Assembly: GCF_000428525.1 (NCBI RefSeq)
Contig: NZ_AUAC01000003.1
Coordinates: 62,001-126,000, forward strand
Reading direction: 5' to 3'
DNA: 64,000 nt
DNA from: Hellea balneolensis DSM 19091
GTDB taxonomy: Bacteria; Pseudomonadota; Alphaproteobacteria; Caulobacterales; Maricaulaceae
Both the position numbers and the translations under genes were made by a program. Shown here in pieces: positions 24,997 through 34,425 of the stretch (the stretch's first letter is position 1; each line of letters starts with the position of its first letter). The notes under the pieces are model-generated. The model was not told the origin of the DNA and searched no databases. It saw nothing but the letters and a program-made list of their open reading frames with translations.

Positions 24997-26022
24997 ATGA
25001 CAAGTCCAATTGACCTTATGGGCGCGCCAGGATCGCCTTATACCCGCAAGATGTTGGCGCTTATGCGCTACCGGGGAATACCTTATCGTGTACACTGGAC
25101 ATCAGGGGAGGTGCCGAAAGGCTTTCCGAAGCCCAAGATTGGGTTGCTACCCACATATTTTCTACCCAGTAAAGAGGATGAACTGGAAGCTGTTACGGAT
25201 TCTACGCCGATCATTCGCCGCTTTGAAAAGACCTATGACGGTCGGTCTGTTATTCCTGATAATCCTGTTCTTTCATTTCTAAACGAACTGATTGAAGATT
25301 ATGGTGATGAATGGCTCACCAAGGCGATGTTTCATTATCGGTGGGCGCATGAGGCGGACTATAAAAATGCCGGGCCTCTACTGATTTATTGGGGGAGTTC
25401 GGTAATCGATGATGCAGCTGCGCAGGGCTTATCTGATCATTTTACGAAACGCCAGATTGACCGGCTCTATGTAGTTGGATCAAATGAAATAACGGCACCT
25501 ATCATTGAGGCCGCTTATATTCGATTCATAGGCATTCTTGACAAACTGATTTCACAAAGAGGTTATGTGCTTGGCGGACGACCATCGGCAGCGGACTTTG
25601 CAATATTCGGGCAAATGACACAGCTCGGTATTATCGAGCCGACCTCTGCTAAAATAACGCGGGATATTTCGGCCCGTGTGCGGGCTTGGCTCGACCGCAT
25701 GGAGGATTTGTCTGGACTGTCACCTAAGGATGAGGACTGGTTTGACGTCTCGAATATTAAAGAGGCTCTGGCGCCACTCTTATCCGAGATTGGCCGAACC
25801 TACACGCCTGTTATGCTGGCCAATGCCAACGCCGTCATGGCAGGTGAAAAGACGTTTGAAACAAGCGTCGACGGTGCGCCTTGGACGCAACCCACATTTA
25901 AATATCAAGCCAAGACGCTGGGTTGGATCCGAGAATCTTATTTCGATTTGAAATCGAAAGACCAAAAACACGTCGATGAAACCTTAAAGGGAACAGGCTG
26001 CGAAGCCTTATTCGAAACATGA
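24997..26022 (+). CDS. Glutathione S-transferase-like protein
   Basis: The 341-aa protein starts with a thioredoxin-like GST N-domain (DLMGAPGSPYTRKMLALMRYRGIPY) and has an all-helical C-domain with LGGRPSAADFAIFGQM, the usual GST helix motif. It then extends about 100 residues beyond a normal GST. The frame is open from TTG 24961, but that codon is in the operator; ATG 24997 gives a normal N-terminus. It overlaps the sulfatase gene by 4 bp. A glutathione-dependent step on the island's substrate is likely but unproven. Confidence 0.8.
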   Translation: MTSPIDLMGAPGSPYTRKMLALMRYRGIPYRVHWTSGEVPKGFPKPKIGLLPTYFLPSKEDELEAVTDSTPIIRRFEKTYDGRSVIPDNPVLSFLNELIEDYGDEWLTKAMFHYRWAHEADYKNAGPLLIYWGSSVIDDAAAQGLSDHFTKRQIDRLYVVGSNEITAPIIEAAYIRFIGILDKLISQRGYVLGGRPSAADFAIFGQMTQLGIIEPTSAKITRDISARVRAWLDRMEDLSGLSPKDEDWFDVSNIKEALAPLLSEIGRTYTPVMLANANAVMAGEKTFETSVDGAPWTQPTFKYQAKTLGWIRESYFDLKSKDQKHVDETLKGTGCEALFET

Positions 26023-27695
26023 AATTAAGATGGAAAGTTCTGACTGGCCTAGGCCTCGCGCTCATTGTTGTCGGGGCTTATGTCTATCAAAACCGTGTTG
26101 ATATTATTCTCAATCGGGTTGCCAAACAGGGTAAGCCAGAGATTCGAGCAACCATTGACATTGATTGGGCGCAAGGTCCAACAACTGCGGCAAGGGGAGA
26201 TCGTCCGCCCAATATTGTTTTTATTCTCGCGGATGATCTTGGCATAAATGACATCTCGACATTTGGTGGCGGCTTAGCCAGCGGCAAAATATCTACGCCT
26301 AATATTGACCGCCTCGCGAGCGAAGGCGCAATCTTTACGCAAGCCTATGCTGGTAATGCGACCTGCGCGCCGTCAAGGGCCATGCTGATGACTGGACGTT
26401 ATCCGACACGGACAGGCTTTGAATATACACCGACACCGCCCGGCATGAGCCGCATGGTGACGATGATTTCCAATGACATGAAATCAAAGTCAGATAGTCC
26501 CATTGATAGGATGGTTTACACAAAGCCCGAAGGTGACGTGCCTGATTTTTACGGGCAAGGCCTGCCGAGTGAAGAAATTACCATTGCAGAGATCTTGAAA
26601 GAGACAGACTATCATACGGTTCATATCGGGAAATGGCATTTGGGATATGGCGAGCGCGGCGCGCATAATCAGGGCTTTGATGAGAGCCTGCATATGGACG
26701 ATATGTATTACCTACCCAAAGAGGATCCCAATGTTGTCAATGCAGAGCTCGACTTTGATCCTATTGATAAATTCCTGTGGGCGCGCGGAGATTTTGCCAA
26801 TAGTTTTAATGGCGGCGAAGGCTTCCGGCCCGGCGGATATTTGACGGATTACTGGACAGATGAAAGTCTGAAAGTCATTGAGGCGAATAAGAACCGCCCG
26901 TTCTTTTTATATCTGGCACATTGGGGTGTGCATACGCCGTTACAAGCGACCAAAGCCGATTATGATGCCATAAACGCAAGGGTGGGCGATGACGCGACGC
27001 ACCGCATGAAAGTCTATGGCGGCATGCTGCGCGCGCTCGACCGCTCTGTGGGGCGGGTCATGGATAAACTCGAAGAAGAAGGCCTCTCGGAGAATACCAT
27101 CATTGTCTTCTCCTCGGATAATGGCGGGGCGGGCTATATCGGCGTAGATGGTATCAACGCACCCTATCGCGGCTGGAAACTCACCATGTTTGAAGGTGGT
27201 ATCAAAGCGCCCATGTTTGTGAAATGGCCCGCTCGTATTCAAGCGGGCACCAAAATTGACACGCCTGTTGCCCATATCGACCTTATGCCAACTCTGGCGG
27301 CGGCGGCAGGCGCAGAGTTGCCGAACGTACCCATCGATGGCCGTAATATGCTAAGCCTGATTGCTAATGATGGTGAGTTTACTCGCAAAGACGATGCACT
27401 CTATTGGCAGAGTGGTTATCTGCAAGTCGTGCGCGCTGGTGATTGGAAATTACAACATGAAGGCCGCAGGAATAAAAACTGGCTTTTTAACCTGGCCGAT
27501 GATCCCATCGAGCAAAATAATCTGGCGGAGGCAAACCCAGAAAAACTCGCCGAACTCACCAAGCTATTAGAAAAACATCAAGCCGGACGCACACAATCCC
27601 TCTATCCCTATTCAATGGAAAGCCCGATCCAGATTGATAAGACACTGGCAGATGAGGCGAGTAAGGATGATGTGGTGGCCTGGTGGCCAAATTAG
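26019..27695 (+). CDS. Type I (formylglycine) sulfatase
   Basis: The 558-aa arylsulfatase-like hydrolase cleaves sulfate esters in the periplasm. It has an uncleaved N-terminal membrane anchor (about residues 7-24), the metal-binding start NIVFILADDLGINDIS, and the C-x-P-S-R signature with Cys116 as the residue converted to formylglycine, followed by AMLMTGR. HIGKWHLG and FSSDNGG complete the site. A formylglycine-generating enzyme is needed but is not in the window. It is translationally coupled to the GST gene and ends convergently with the gene at 27703. Confidence 0.93.
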   Translation: MKLRWKVLTGLGLALIVVGAYVYQNRVDIILNRVAKQGKPEIRATIDIDWAQGPTTAARGDRPPNIVFILADDLGINDISTFGGGLASGKISTPNIDRLASEGAIFTQAYAGNATCAPSRAMLMTGRYPTRTGFEYTPTPPGMSRMVTMISNDMKSKSDSPIDRMVYTKPEGDVPDFYGQGLPSEEITIAEILKETDYHTVHIGKWHLGYGERGAHNQGFDESLHMDDMYYLPKEDPNVVNAELDFDPIDKFLWARGDFANSFNGGEGFRPGGYLTDYWTDESLKVIEANKNRPFFLYLAHWGVHTPLQATKADYDAINARVGDDATHRMKVYGGMLRALDRSVGRVMDKLEEEGLSENTIIVFSSDNGGAGYIGVDGINAPYRGWKLTMFEGGIKAPMFVKWPARIQAGTKIDTPVAHIDLMPTLAAAAGAELPNVPIDGRNMLSLIANDGEFTRKDDALYWQSGYLQVVRAGDWKLQHEGRRNKNWLFNLADDPIEQNNLAEANPEKLAELTKLLEKHQAGRTQSLYPYSMESPIQIDKTLADEASKDDVVAWWPN

Positions 27696-27702
27696 GTTTT
27701 CA

Positions 27703-28395
27703 CTAGAACAGTTTTCGCCGTTTCCCGCGCGGCTTGGGTGTTTTATACTCAGGCGGAAGCTTACATATCCTTTCCATACGCGTGATGGATCCGTCAGCAT
27801 ATTCCCAGACCATTTGCTCGCCCTCGCCGTAACGCCGTACGACGACCGGACCCCATCCGAAAACATTGAATTCTAATTTTTCATCTCGCCATGTCATGCT
27901 GGCGGAGGTGCGCATGCAGTAGTCTTTGCCGCCTGCTATAAATTGCACGGAGCCTTCTGTGTCATTAGAATTTAGGCTGCCCGTCGCATTGGGGCCACCA
28001 TCATGTATGATGCCAGAGGTCGTTATGACCGTGCGTGCTCCGCATTGCTCGACCCGTTCAATATGCCCGACCTTGCCCGAGACGGCTTTCCATAAACCCC
28101 GAATATCTTGCGCGCCGTCCACGAGCGGCTCTGTGCAGTCCGCGAGGATTGGCATTGGAAAATGTTCATAGGCACAGCCCGGTGTATTGCCTTTGGGAAT
28201 GTCAGTCGCCATCAGGCCTGAGCCGTCAAGCTCGGGGAGGGCGCAGTAATCGACCTTACTACCATCCCCTGCCAGAACAGCTGGGTCAGTCATATTCGAG
28301 GGACGGGGAGAGCAATAGGCCAGCCAGAGCAAGCAGGCAGATAGAAGCAAGAAAAGCCCTATAATCCGTGTTCCCCATTTAAGCGTTTTCCTCAT
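27703..28395 (-). CDS. Membrane-anchored periplasmic protein of unknown function
   Basis: This 230-aa protein has one N-terminal membrane segment (about 9-27), then a Cys-containing extracytoplasmic domain (Cys at YCALPEL, GCAYEHF, DCTEP, EQCGART, YCMRTS, RICKLPP) and a basic tail (KPRGKRRKLF). Paired cysteines suggest disulfides. I do not recognise the family. It starts in a TAATG overlap with the DJ-1-like gene and so belongs to that operon, under operator 2. Confidence 0.65.
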   Translation of the reverse strand: MRKTLKWGTRIIGLFLLLSACLLWLAYCSPRPSNMTDPAVLAGDGSKVDYCALPELDGSGLMATDIPKGNTPGCAYEHFPMPILADCTEPLVDGAQDIRGLWKAVSGKVGHIERVEQCGARTVITTSGIIHDGGPNATGSLNSNDTEGSVQFIAGGKDYCMRTSASMTWRDEKLEFNVFGWGPVVVRRYGEGEQMVWEYADGSITRMERICKLPPEYKTPKPRGKRRKLF

Positions 28396-29243
28396 TATTG
28401 GTCTTTCGCAAGCCGCATCATTTCATGCGCGGTCACATGGCCGGAATTTTGGTTTTGCCCCGTCACGAAACGACCTTCATCATCGACCACAGTGTGCGTG
28501 GCGAATAAGTCTTTGGACGCGGTGCTAGCCTCAAATTTCGCGCCCGCTGCTCGCAAGGATTCTTCGGGATGAAGAGGCGTGAAATCAATTTTTAATTCCT
28601 TTATTTGCTTATCGGTCACGCCGGACATTTTGCGGCCTGCGATTAGAAGTCCCCCATCTTTATCTTTTGCGTTAATAAGCCCAAGAGGGCCGTGGCAGAC
28701 CCCACCCATTACGGCGTCGCTCTCATAATAAGCTGTACTGATTTTCTCGGCTAAAACGTCAGATTGCCCCAAATCATAAGCGGCGCCCCATCCGCCTGCT
28801 AGAAAGATAACATCATACTGAGTGAAATCGATATTATCGATTTTCAAAGATTTTGTGACTTTGCTTTGAAAAACATTGTCTTTCCGCGAGCGCTTGTCGG
28901 CATCGGTAATAATCATGAAACGGTAAGACATAGGATCAATTGGGATGGCCCCGCCTTTGATGCTGGCTATATCGACGCTCATACCCGCATCTTGGAAATC
29001 GTAATAGGGAACAGAGAGTTCAGAGCCGAAAACGCCTGTTTTCTTACCCTTGGTTTCGCCGGGCTTGTTCAAGACTGCATGGCTGGTTGAGATGATTAAG
29101 GCGCGTTGACCCGAAAGGTCATACTTTGGTCCGTCATAGTCAGGATGAAGGCCTTGATCTTTTAAGATTGAAGGTAAGGCCGCAGCAAAAATAATCGCAC
29201 CTAAAACCAGAACTCCTAATAAAATAAACAGTTTCTTTTTCAT
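28395..29243 (-). CDS. DJ-1/PfpI family protein, membrane-anchored
   Basis: The 282-aa protein has an N-terminal membrane segment (about 5-23) and a DJ-1/PfpI domain with the nucleophile elbow GGVCHGPLG and an upstream VIFLAGGWGAAYDL acid region. Family members act as proteases, glyoxalases, hydratases or chaperones, so the activity is not fixed. An in-frame GTG at 29246 precedes the ATG; I use the ATG. It is divergent from the second sulfatase and shares the operator region at 29267. Confidence 0.85.
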   Translation of the reverse strand: MKKKLFILLGVLVLGAIIFAAALPSILKDQGLHPDYDGPKYDLSGQRALIISTSHAVLNKPGETKGKKTGVFGSELSVPYYDFQDAGMSVDIASIKGGAIPIDPMSYRFMIITDADKRSRKDNVFQSKVTKSLKIDNIDFTQYDVIFLAGGWGAAYDLGQSDVLAEKISTAYYESDAVMGGVCHGPLGLINAKDKDGGLLIAGRKMSGVTDKQIKELKIDFTPLHPEESLRAAGAKFEASTASKDLFATHTVVDDEGRFVTGQNQNSGHVTAHEMMRLAKDQ

Positions 29244-29266
29244 CACTAACCTTATCGTCTATATAT

Positions 29267-29283
29267 TGACACTAAAAGTGTCA
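29267..29283. promoter_or_regulatory. Cargo operator 2, between divergent genes
   Basis: TGACACT and AGTGTCA form perfect 7-bp arms around AAA, which is TGACA-N7-TGTCA. It lies midway in the 77-bp gap between the DJ-1-like gene and the second sulfatase gene and could control both. Confidence 0.7.
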
Positions 29284-29320
29284 TTATATACGAGTGCTGT
29301 CAAGAATTGGAGAGACATAA

Positions 29321-31087
29321 GTGCATTTAAAATCGATATTTTTGGTCGTTGCACTTTTGCTGTGCCCCGCAACCACTCAAGCGCAAGATGCGTCATCCCC
29401 AAATATCGTGATGATACTTGTTGATGACTCGGCGCTTATGGATTTCGGTGTTTATGGCGGAGAGGCGCAGACGCCCAATATTGACACATTGGCCGCGCGC
29501 GGAGCTATGTTTACGCAATACCGCACATCGCCGCTCTGTTCGCCGACGCGGGCCATGCTGATAACTGGACTTGATAATCACAAGACAGGCATTGCGACTA
29601 TCCCAGAGGTTTTGCCAGCTGAGCAAGTGGGTAAACCCGGATATTCCATGGCGCTAGAGCCGAGCGTTCTGACGATTGCTGATCGTTTGCGGGATAAGGG
29701 CTACCGAACGCTGATGAGCGGGAAGTGGCATATGGGGGAAGAGGCAAATGAGATGCCGCAAAATCACGGCTTTGATCGCTCTTTTGCGCTAGCGGCCTCA
29801 GGGGCGGATAATTGGGAAGATAAATCCTATATCCCCTATTATGCTGATGCGCCGTGGTTTGAGGATGGCGTAGAAGCAAGCCTTCCCGAAGATTTTTATT
29901 CATCGAAATTCATCGTGGATAAGATGGTCTCTTATTTGGAAAAGACGGACTCCTCAAAGCCCTTTCTAGCCTATCTCCCATTCCAAGCCATTCATATTCC
30001 TGTTCAGGCACCGGCCGAATTTACTGCGAAATATAAAGGCCGATTTGATGAAGGCTGGCATGTGCTTCGCGCTAAGAGGCATAAACGGGCGCAAGAGCTT
30101 GGATTAGTTCCCAAGGGCGCACCCTTGGCACCCATGCCTGATGATGCGCGGGAATGGGATGATCTTAATTCTGAAACACGGGCGCTCTATGCGGCGCGGA
30201 TGGAGGTCAATGCAGGTATGTTGGATGCGATGGATCACCATATTGGTCGGTTTGTGTCTTATCTGAAAGATAAGGACCAGTATGAGAATACGATTTTTGT
30301 AATCACCTCTGACAATGGTCCAGAACCTAATCGCGGTGACCATGATCGGCGCCTTGGACTGTGGATGAAGTTAAATGGTTACAATATTGACTTGGATAAA
30401 ATAGGCGAAAAAGGGAGCTGGGGGTTTATCGGAACCGAATGGGCTCTAGCTGCGGCATCTCCTGGCTCGCTCTATAAATTTTACGCGACTGAAGGCGGCA
30501 TACGTGCACCATTAATTATGGCAGGGCCGGGAATAGAGCCAAGCCGCATTCATTCCCCAGCCATGGTCACGGATGTCACGCCGACCTTAATGGACATGAT
30601 CGGCTTAGACCCCGCGGTTCAGGGTTATATTCCCATGACGGGGCGTAGCTTGCTGCCGGTTCTTAATGGCGAAATACAAAGCGTATATTCGGATGACGAT
30701 ATTCGCGCGATCGAGGTGTCGGGTAATTCGGCACTTTATAAAGGTGACTATAAAATCCTGCGCAGTATTCTACCTGTCGGCGACGGAAAATGGCGCTTAT
30801 TCAATTTAGCCAAAGATCCCGGAGAAACCCATGATCTCAGCGCGAAAGAGCCTGAGAAGTTACAAGAAATGCTGGCCCATTATGATGACTACGCCGCCGA
30901 AATGGGTGTGCTCGACATGCCGGAAAGCTATGATTCAACAAAGCAAATCGGAAAAAACGCCGTGAAACGGATGCGCGCACGTCATGGGAAAATCATTGTG
31001 TTAATCGGATTTCTCGGTCTTGTGGGTGTGTTGAGTTTAGTTGGAATAGTTCGAAGAAAGAGAAGAAAAGCGGAAGCCGAAGTTTAA
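29321..31087 (+). CDS. Type I (formylglycine) sulfatase with C-terminal membrane anchor
   Basis: This 588-aa sulfatase has a cleavable signal peptide (cut near TQAQ, about residue 22), NIVMILVDDSALMDFG, the C-S-P-T-R signature with Cys73, SGKWHMG and ITSDNGPEPNRG. A single C-terminal helix (about 556-578) followed by RRKRRK should tether it to the inner membrane facing the periplasm. It starts at GTG with GGAGAG upstream. It differs enough from the sulfatase at 26019 to suggest another sulfate position or substrate. Confidence 0.93.
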   Translation: MHLKSIFLVVALLLCPATTQAQDASSPNIVMILVDDSALMDFGVYGGEAQTPNIDTLAARGAMFTQYRTSPLCSPTRAMLITGLDNHKTGIATIPEVLPAEQVGKPGYSMALEPSVLTIADRLRDKGYRTLMSGKWHMGEEANEMPQNHGFDRSFALAASGADNWEDKSYIPYYADAPWFEDGVEASLPEDFYSSKFIVDKMVSYLEKTDSSKPFLAYLPFQAIHIPVQAPAEFTAKYKGRFDEGWHVLRAKRHKRAQELGLVPKGAPLAPMPDDAREWDDLNSETRALYAARMEVNAGMLDAMDHHIGRFVSYLKDKDQYENTIFVITSDNGPEPNRGDHDRRLGLWMKLNGYNIDLDKIGEKGSWGFIGTEWALAAASPGSLYKFYATEGGIRAPLIMAGPGIEPSRIHSPAMVTDVTPTLMDMIGLDPAVQGYIPMTGRSLLPVLNGEIQSVYSDDDIRAIEVSGNSALYKGDYKILRSILPVGDGKWRLFNLAKDPGETHDLSAKEPEKLQEMLAHYDDYAAEMGVLDMPESYDSTKQIGKNAVKRMRARHGKIIVLIGFLGLVGVLSLVGIVRRKRRKAEAEV

Positions 31088-31717
31088 TCACTCTATCCCA
31101 TCTAAAACTGACTGAACCATAAAAGTCATAACCATTTTGACTTTTGAGATTGATAATTTCCGGTCTTCACGCAAGCGCCGCATGGTCGAAAAGCTCATAG
31201 ACGCATCAAGTGCCAACAGAACGTTTTCATAATTGTCGAGATCTTTTGGAAGGATTGCTTTGATGCCGGATATTTCTAGATTGCGAGAGCGCTGGTAGTC
31301 GTCCATCAAAACTTGGGACTTGAAACGTCCGATTTCTCCGGCCGTGTGAGGTACGCGAATACGCTCCCAAATCATCACATTCCGTTCCATCAGTTCCAAC
31401 AGTTGGTCTTTCCAATGATTTGCCTTTAAAGGCGTCATGAATTCAGGAGTCACTTCATCATAAATCAGCGCCATCAACTCCCGCAGAAGCGTATCAAGAT
31501 CCTCAAAATGCCGGAAGACTGAACGAAGTCCAACGCCTGCATGCTTTGCAATAGCCGCCGCGCTCGGCTTCATGTCGCCATTAAGCATCAGCTCCCAACA
31601 AGCCTTCAGAATTTTGTCTCGCGAACGTTGACTGCGCTGCCGACGTCCATCTGATTGTGAGGCAGCTCGCGGCTTATTTTCGTCCTTGACCACGACTAGT
31701 TTCGGTTTTTTACTCAT
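31088..31717 (-). CDS. TetR-family repressor, likely regulator of the island B cargo
   Basis: The 209-aa protein has a TetR N-terminal HTH (about 30-78: RDKILKACWELM, AAAIAKHAGVGLRSVFRHF) and an all-helical ligand domain. A basic N-terminal tail precedes it (RRQRSQRSRD). It is the last gene of the unit kappa-GST-like / membrane protein / MBL / tetR and overlaps the MBL stop by 4 bp. It is the only TetR-type gene in the window, and the palindromes before all cargo units have the size expected for TetR operators. Autoregulation follows from operator 3. Confidence 0.88.
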   Translation of the reverse strand: MSKKPKLVVVKDENKPRAASQSDGRRQRSQRSRDKILKACWELMLNGDMKPSAAAIAKHAGVGLRSVFRHFEDLDTLLRELMALIYDEVTPEFMTPLKANHWKDQLLELMERNVMIWERIRVPHTAGEIGRFKSQVLMDDYQRSRNLEISGIKAILPKDLDNYENVLLALDASMSFSTMRRLREDRKLSISKVKMVMTFMVQSVLDGIE

Positions 31718-32781
31718 AGGCCATGTTCGTAAATGATAGCCTCACTGTCAACGGGGAGACGGACAATCGTGCCGTCCTCAGAAACCGTAATCTTACCCTC
31801 AAACTCGTCCGAAGCACCGCGCACAAACATTGGAATCAATGCGTCACTCGGGAGCATCGGTACAATGTGGTAAAGAACAAGGTTGGTAGCGCCAGCTTGC
31901 TTCGCTGTCTTTGCTGCGTCCACCGGTGAGGTGTGATAGTCTTGAATATCGTATAGGATTTTCTCAAGTCCTTTTGCGCCATTAGCTTTAGCCGCCATTT
32001 GCATGGTTTTGACCATCTCCATGTTCAGCGCTTCGTGAAACAAGACATCCACATCTTTGGATGCAACCGCAATGTTGGGATCATAGGCCGTGTCGCCTGA
32101 GATGGCGATGGAGCGGCCCTTATAATCAATACGATAGCCAAAAGCCGGAGAGACGGGTTCGTGTGTGACTTCGAATGCTGTGATTTTGACGCCGTTTTTG
32201 TTGTATACGACCTGGGAACCGCCAGATAAATTAATTTCGCGGGCAGTTGCACCAAATGATGCGGGATTAGCAACTTTGGTGCCATGATGAGCCGTGCGGT
32301 ATGTACTATCGATTTGGTAAGCCATGTTAAAGCCTTCGACGACTTGAGCCGTACCCATTGGTCCAGAGACTTTTGTTGGTTTGCTTCGCCTGCTATTAAT
32401 CCATGTACCAAGAAGCATTTGTCCCAGACCGTCCAAATGATCAGAATGAAGATGCGTCAAATAAATTTCTTCCACGCGCCCAGTCGGGAAACCCATAGGT
32501 CCAAGATTTTGTGAACCATTGGTTCCAGCGTCAATGATGAAAGCCTGTTTGCCAGCTAATACCCCTATACAAGGTCCGCTGCGTTTAGAGTCAGCTAGTG
32601 GAGAGCCAGCCCCGCACATATAAATATGGAGTCCATCCGCGAGATCGGCTGTTCTATCAACACCGACATTAGCCGTGACCATTCTTGTGAAACCTCGCTC
32701 AACCATTTTTGGAACCAGAACCTGACGTCCGATGAGGAGTAAAGCCAGTAAAGCGAGCGCAAATATAGTAAGCTTCTTCAT
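31714..32781 (-). CDS. Metallo-beta-lactamase-fold hydrolase, membrane-anchored
   Basis: The 355-aa protein has an N-terminal membrane segment (about 4-20) and an MBL fold with the zinc motif THLHSDHLDG, a downstream THEP histidine, SGDTAYD and YHIVP. This pattern is found in RNase Z-like hydrolases and in the zinc-dependent (AtsA-type) alkyl/aryl sulfatases. With two other sulfatases on the island, a third sulfatase is an attractive but unproven reading. A lactonase or phosphodiesterase is the alternative. Confidence 0.85.
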   Translation of the reverse strand: MKKLTIFALALLALLLIGRQVLVPKMVERGFTRMVTANVGVDRTADLADGLHIYMCGAGSPLADSKRSGPCIGVLAGKQAFIIDAGTNGSQNLGPMGFPTGRVEEIYLTHLHSDHLDGLGQMLLGTWINSRRSKPTKVSGPMGTAQVVEGFNMAYQIDSTYRTAHHGTKVANPASFGATAREINLSGGSQVVYNKNGVKITAFEVTHEPVSPAFGYRIDYKGRSIAISGDTAYDPNIAVASKDVDVLFHEALNMEMVKTMQMAAKANGAKGLEKILYDIQDYHTSPVDAAKTAKQAGATNLVLYHIVPMLPSDALIPMFVRGASDEFEGKITVSEDGTIVRLPVDSEAIIYEHGL

Positions 32782-32783
32782 GA

Positions 32784-33158
32784 TTAAGCCTCTTCTTTTG
32801 ATAATTTTAAGGCGGTCAGCAACATAGCAACGAGGACAGCCTCGATGATAATGGGCTGCAGAGTCGTCTCGCCAATGCCCGTTGAGGTGATTTCAAAGAG
32901 ACGGCCTAGAAGCGTCAGGCCCAGAAGTGAAATTGACACCCAGAGGAGTTTTGATTTTCCTTTGAATAAAGCCAAGGCTGCTGCCCCTGCGCCCGTAAAG
33001 AACATGGCTCCAAAATCACCAGAAATGGTTCCTCTGCCTGCTGCATTATCGGCTGATACACCTAAAATCCCGCCAATAATGTCAGGTGATAGAAAGGCGA
33101 GGCTCCCCATGAGTATACAAAAGAGCATGGGTATAAATATCAGTATTTTTCTAAGCAT
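32784..33158 (-). CDS. Small four-helix membrane protein
   Basis: This 124-aa protein has about four hydrophobic segments (5-30, 45-65, 69-87, 95-118), with FGAMFFTGAGAAALALF in the second, resembling the DUF4345-type small membrane proteins. No catalytic motif is visible. It lies 2 bp upstream of the MBL start and 11 bp after the kappa-GST-like gene, so it is co-transcribed. Confidence 0.7.
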   Translation of the reverse strand: MLRKILIFIPMLFCILMGSLAFLSPDIIGGILGVSADNAAGRGTISGDFGAMFFTGAGAAALALFKGKSKLLWVSISLLGLTLLGRLFEITSTGIGETTLQPIIIEAVLVAMLLTALKLSKEEA

Positions 33159-33169
33159 TAGCTTTCCCC

Positions 33170-34306
33170 TTATGATTTTATTTGTTTTTGCAGCGCATGT
33201 TCAATAACCCAAAGCCGGTCTTGGCCCCAAGTTATGGTCTCGCCAACCCGAAAGCTCGGTACGCCCCAGACGCCGCGCTCCATCATTTCCAGGCGGTTGG
33301 CTTCGGCTTCGGCGCGCCAGTCATCATTTCCCAAGATGTCTTTCGCTTCGTTCCAGTTTAGGCCTGCACGTTCAACAATTTTTTGAATACCAGATTTTGC
33401 GCCTGCATCGATGCCCTCGGCCCAAACCGCTTTTAGCCACCCTTGGACATAATCATATTCGCGACTGTGTTCACGTGCCCAAGGCAATAGAGAGTAGCCT
33501 AGCTCAACAGGCCTTCCAACCGGGTCAAGAACTCTGCCAAAGTCAACACCGTTCCTGCGCGCTTCGCGAGCCGTGTCCAGCGGTATGTATTTTTTCTTGG
33601 CTTTTGGGACGGGAAGGCCACGCATAACCATGGGGAGGACAAATCTGATTTTCAGGTCTGCGCCATAGGCGTCTGCGAGTGATTTTACGCGGTCTCGAAC
33701 AATCGCTGAATAAGGCGACCTAAAGGATAGGTACCAATGAAGGTCGGCATTTGTGCGGCCCAATCCGGAGGGGCTCTGCGGCGGGGCGTAAATTAAATCT
33801 CTCCCGTTGCCGCCATGACGCAACCCCATATCCATGAGTCGCTCCTCAAGATAATGCAGACGATCAAGTCCCCAATACCATTCGCCCCCATAATATAGCG
33901 TACCGCCAAGATAGTGGCCGAGCTTTTCCCGCCTTGCATAAGCCACAGATGTATTTGATGCAGGGGCGCGTTCTTCGATTTTAAAATCAATGCCTGCCTT
34001 TTTAGCCAGACGCATGGCATCCATCTTTGAATACTCCGTGAGCTTTTCTCGTTCGGGGGCTGCTGCGGCATCGGGCGGGCTCACCAGATGGGTCAAGAGG
34101 TTGATTTTATAGCACTCGGTAAATTTCGGCAGAACTTTATGGAGAAGCTGTGAGTAGGGGTCAGAGGGATCATGGAAAAATTCCACAATGTGGTCTTCGC
34201 TTGCCTCGATACGCGCGCGCTCAAATCGTGCCCGTTTTTTGTCACGTGTCTTTTCGCTCAGCATTTTGGCGGCTATGCGCGGAATTATGAGGGATTTTAC
34301 AGACAT
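33170..34306 (-). CDS. Double DsbA-fold protein related to kappa GST / HCCA isomerase
   Basis: The 378-aa protein contains two thioredoxin-like DsbA units: EFFHDPSDPYSQLL near residue 42 and WYLSFRSPYSAIV near residue 191. Both have Ser-x-Tyr-type sites where DsbA has CxxC, as in 2-hydroxychromene-2-carboxylate isomerase and kappa GST, which use glutathione. The C-terminal VWGVPSFRVGETITWGQDRL is typical of that family. It is the first gene of the minus-strand unit ending in tetR, starting 71 bp from operator 3. Confidence 0.82.
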   Translation of the reverse strand: MSVKSLIIPRIAAKMLSEKTRDKKRARFERARIEASEDHIVEFFHDPSDPYSQLLHKVLPKFTECYKINLLTHLVSPPDAAAAPEREKLTEYSKMDAMRLAKKAGIDFKIEERAPASNTSVAYARREKLGHYLGGTLYYGGEWYWGLDRLHYLEERLMDMGLRHGGNGRDLIYAPPQSPSGLGRTNADLHWYLSFRSPYSAIVRDRVKSLADAYGADLKIRFVLPMVMRGLPVPKAKKKYIPLDTAREARRNGVDFGRVLDPVGRPVELGYSLLPWAREHSREYDYVQGWLKAVWAEGIDAGAKSGIQKIVERAGLNWNEAKDILGNDDWRAEAEANRLEMMERGVWGVPSFRVGETITWGQDRLWVIEHALQKQIKS

Positions 34307-34376
34307 GTACTGGTTCTACTGAAAATGTTCTCTGTAAAGATACTAATTTCTTAAAATCCCCTTGATTTTACAATTA

Positions 34377-34393
34377 TGACATTGATAGTGTCA
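34377..34393. promoter_or_regulatory. Cargo operator 3, between divergent operons
   Basis: TGACA-TTGATAG-TGTCA, extended to 7-bp arms TATGACA/TGTCATA (34375-34395). It lies in the gap between the kappa-GST-like operon, which includes tetR (minus), and the seven-gene operon starting at 34426 (plus). Confidence 0.7.
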
Positions 34394-34425
34394 TATTATA
34401 GCAACTGGGACAGGTAAAGCGAATA

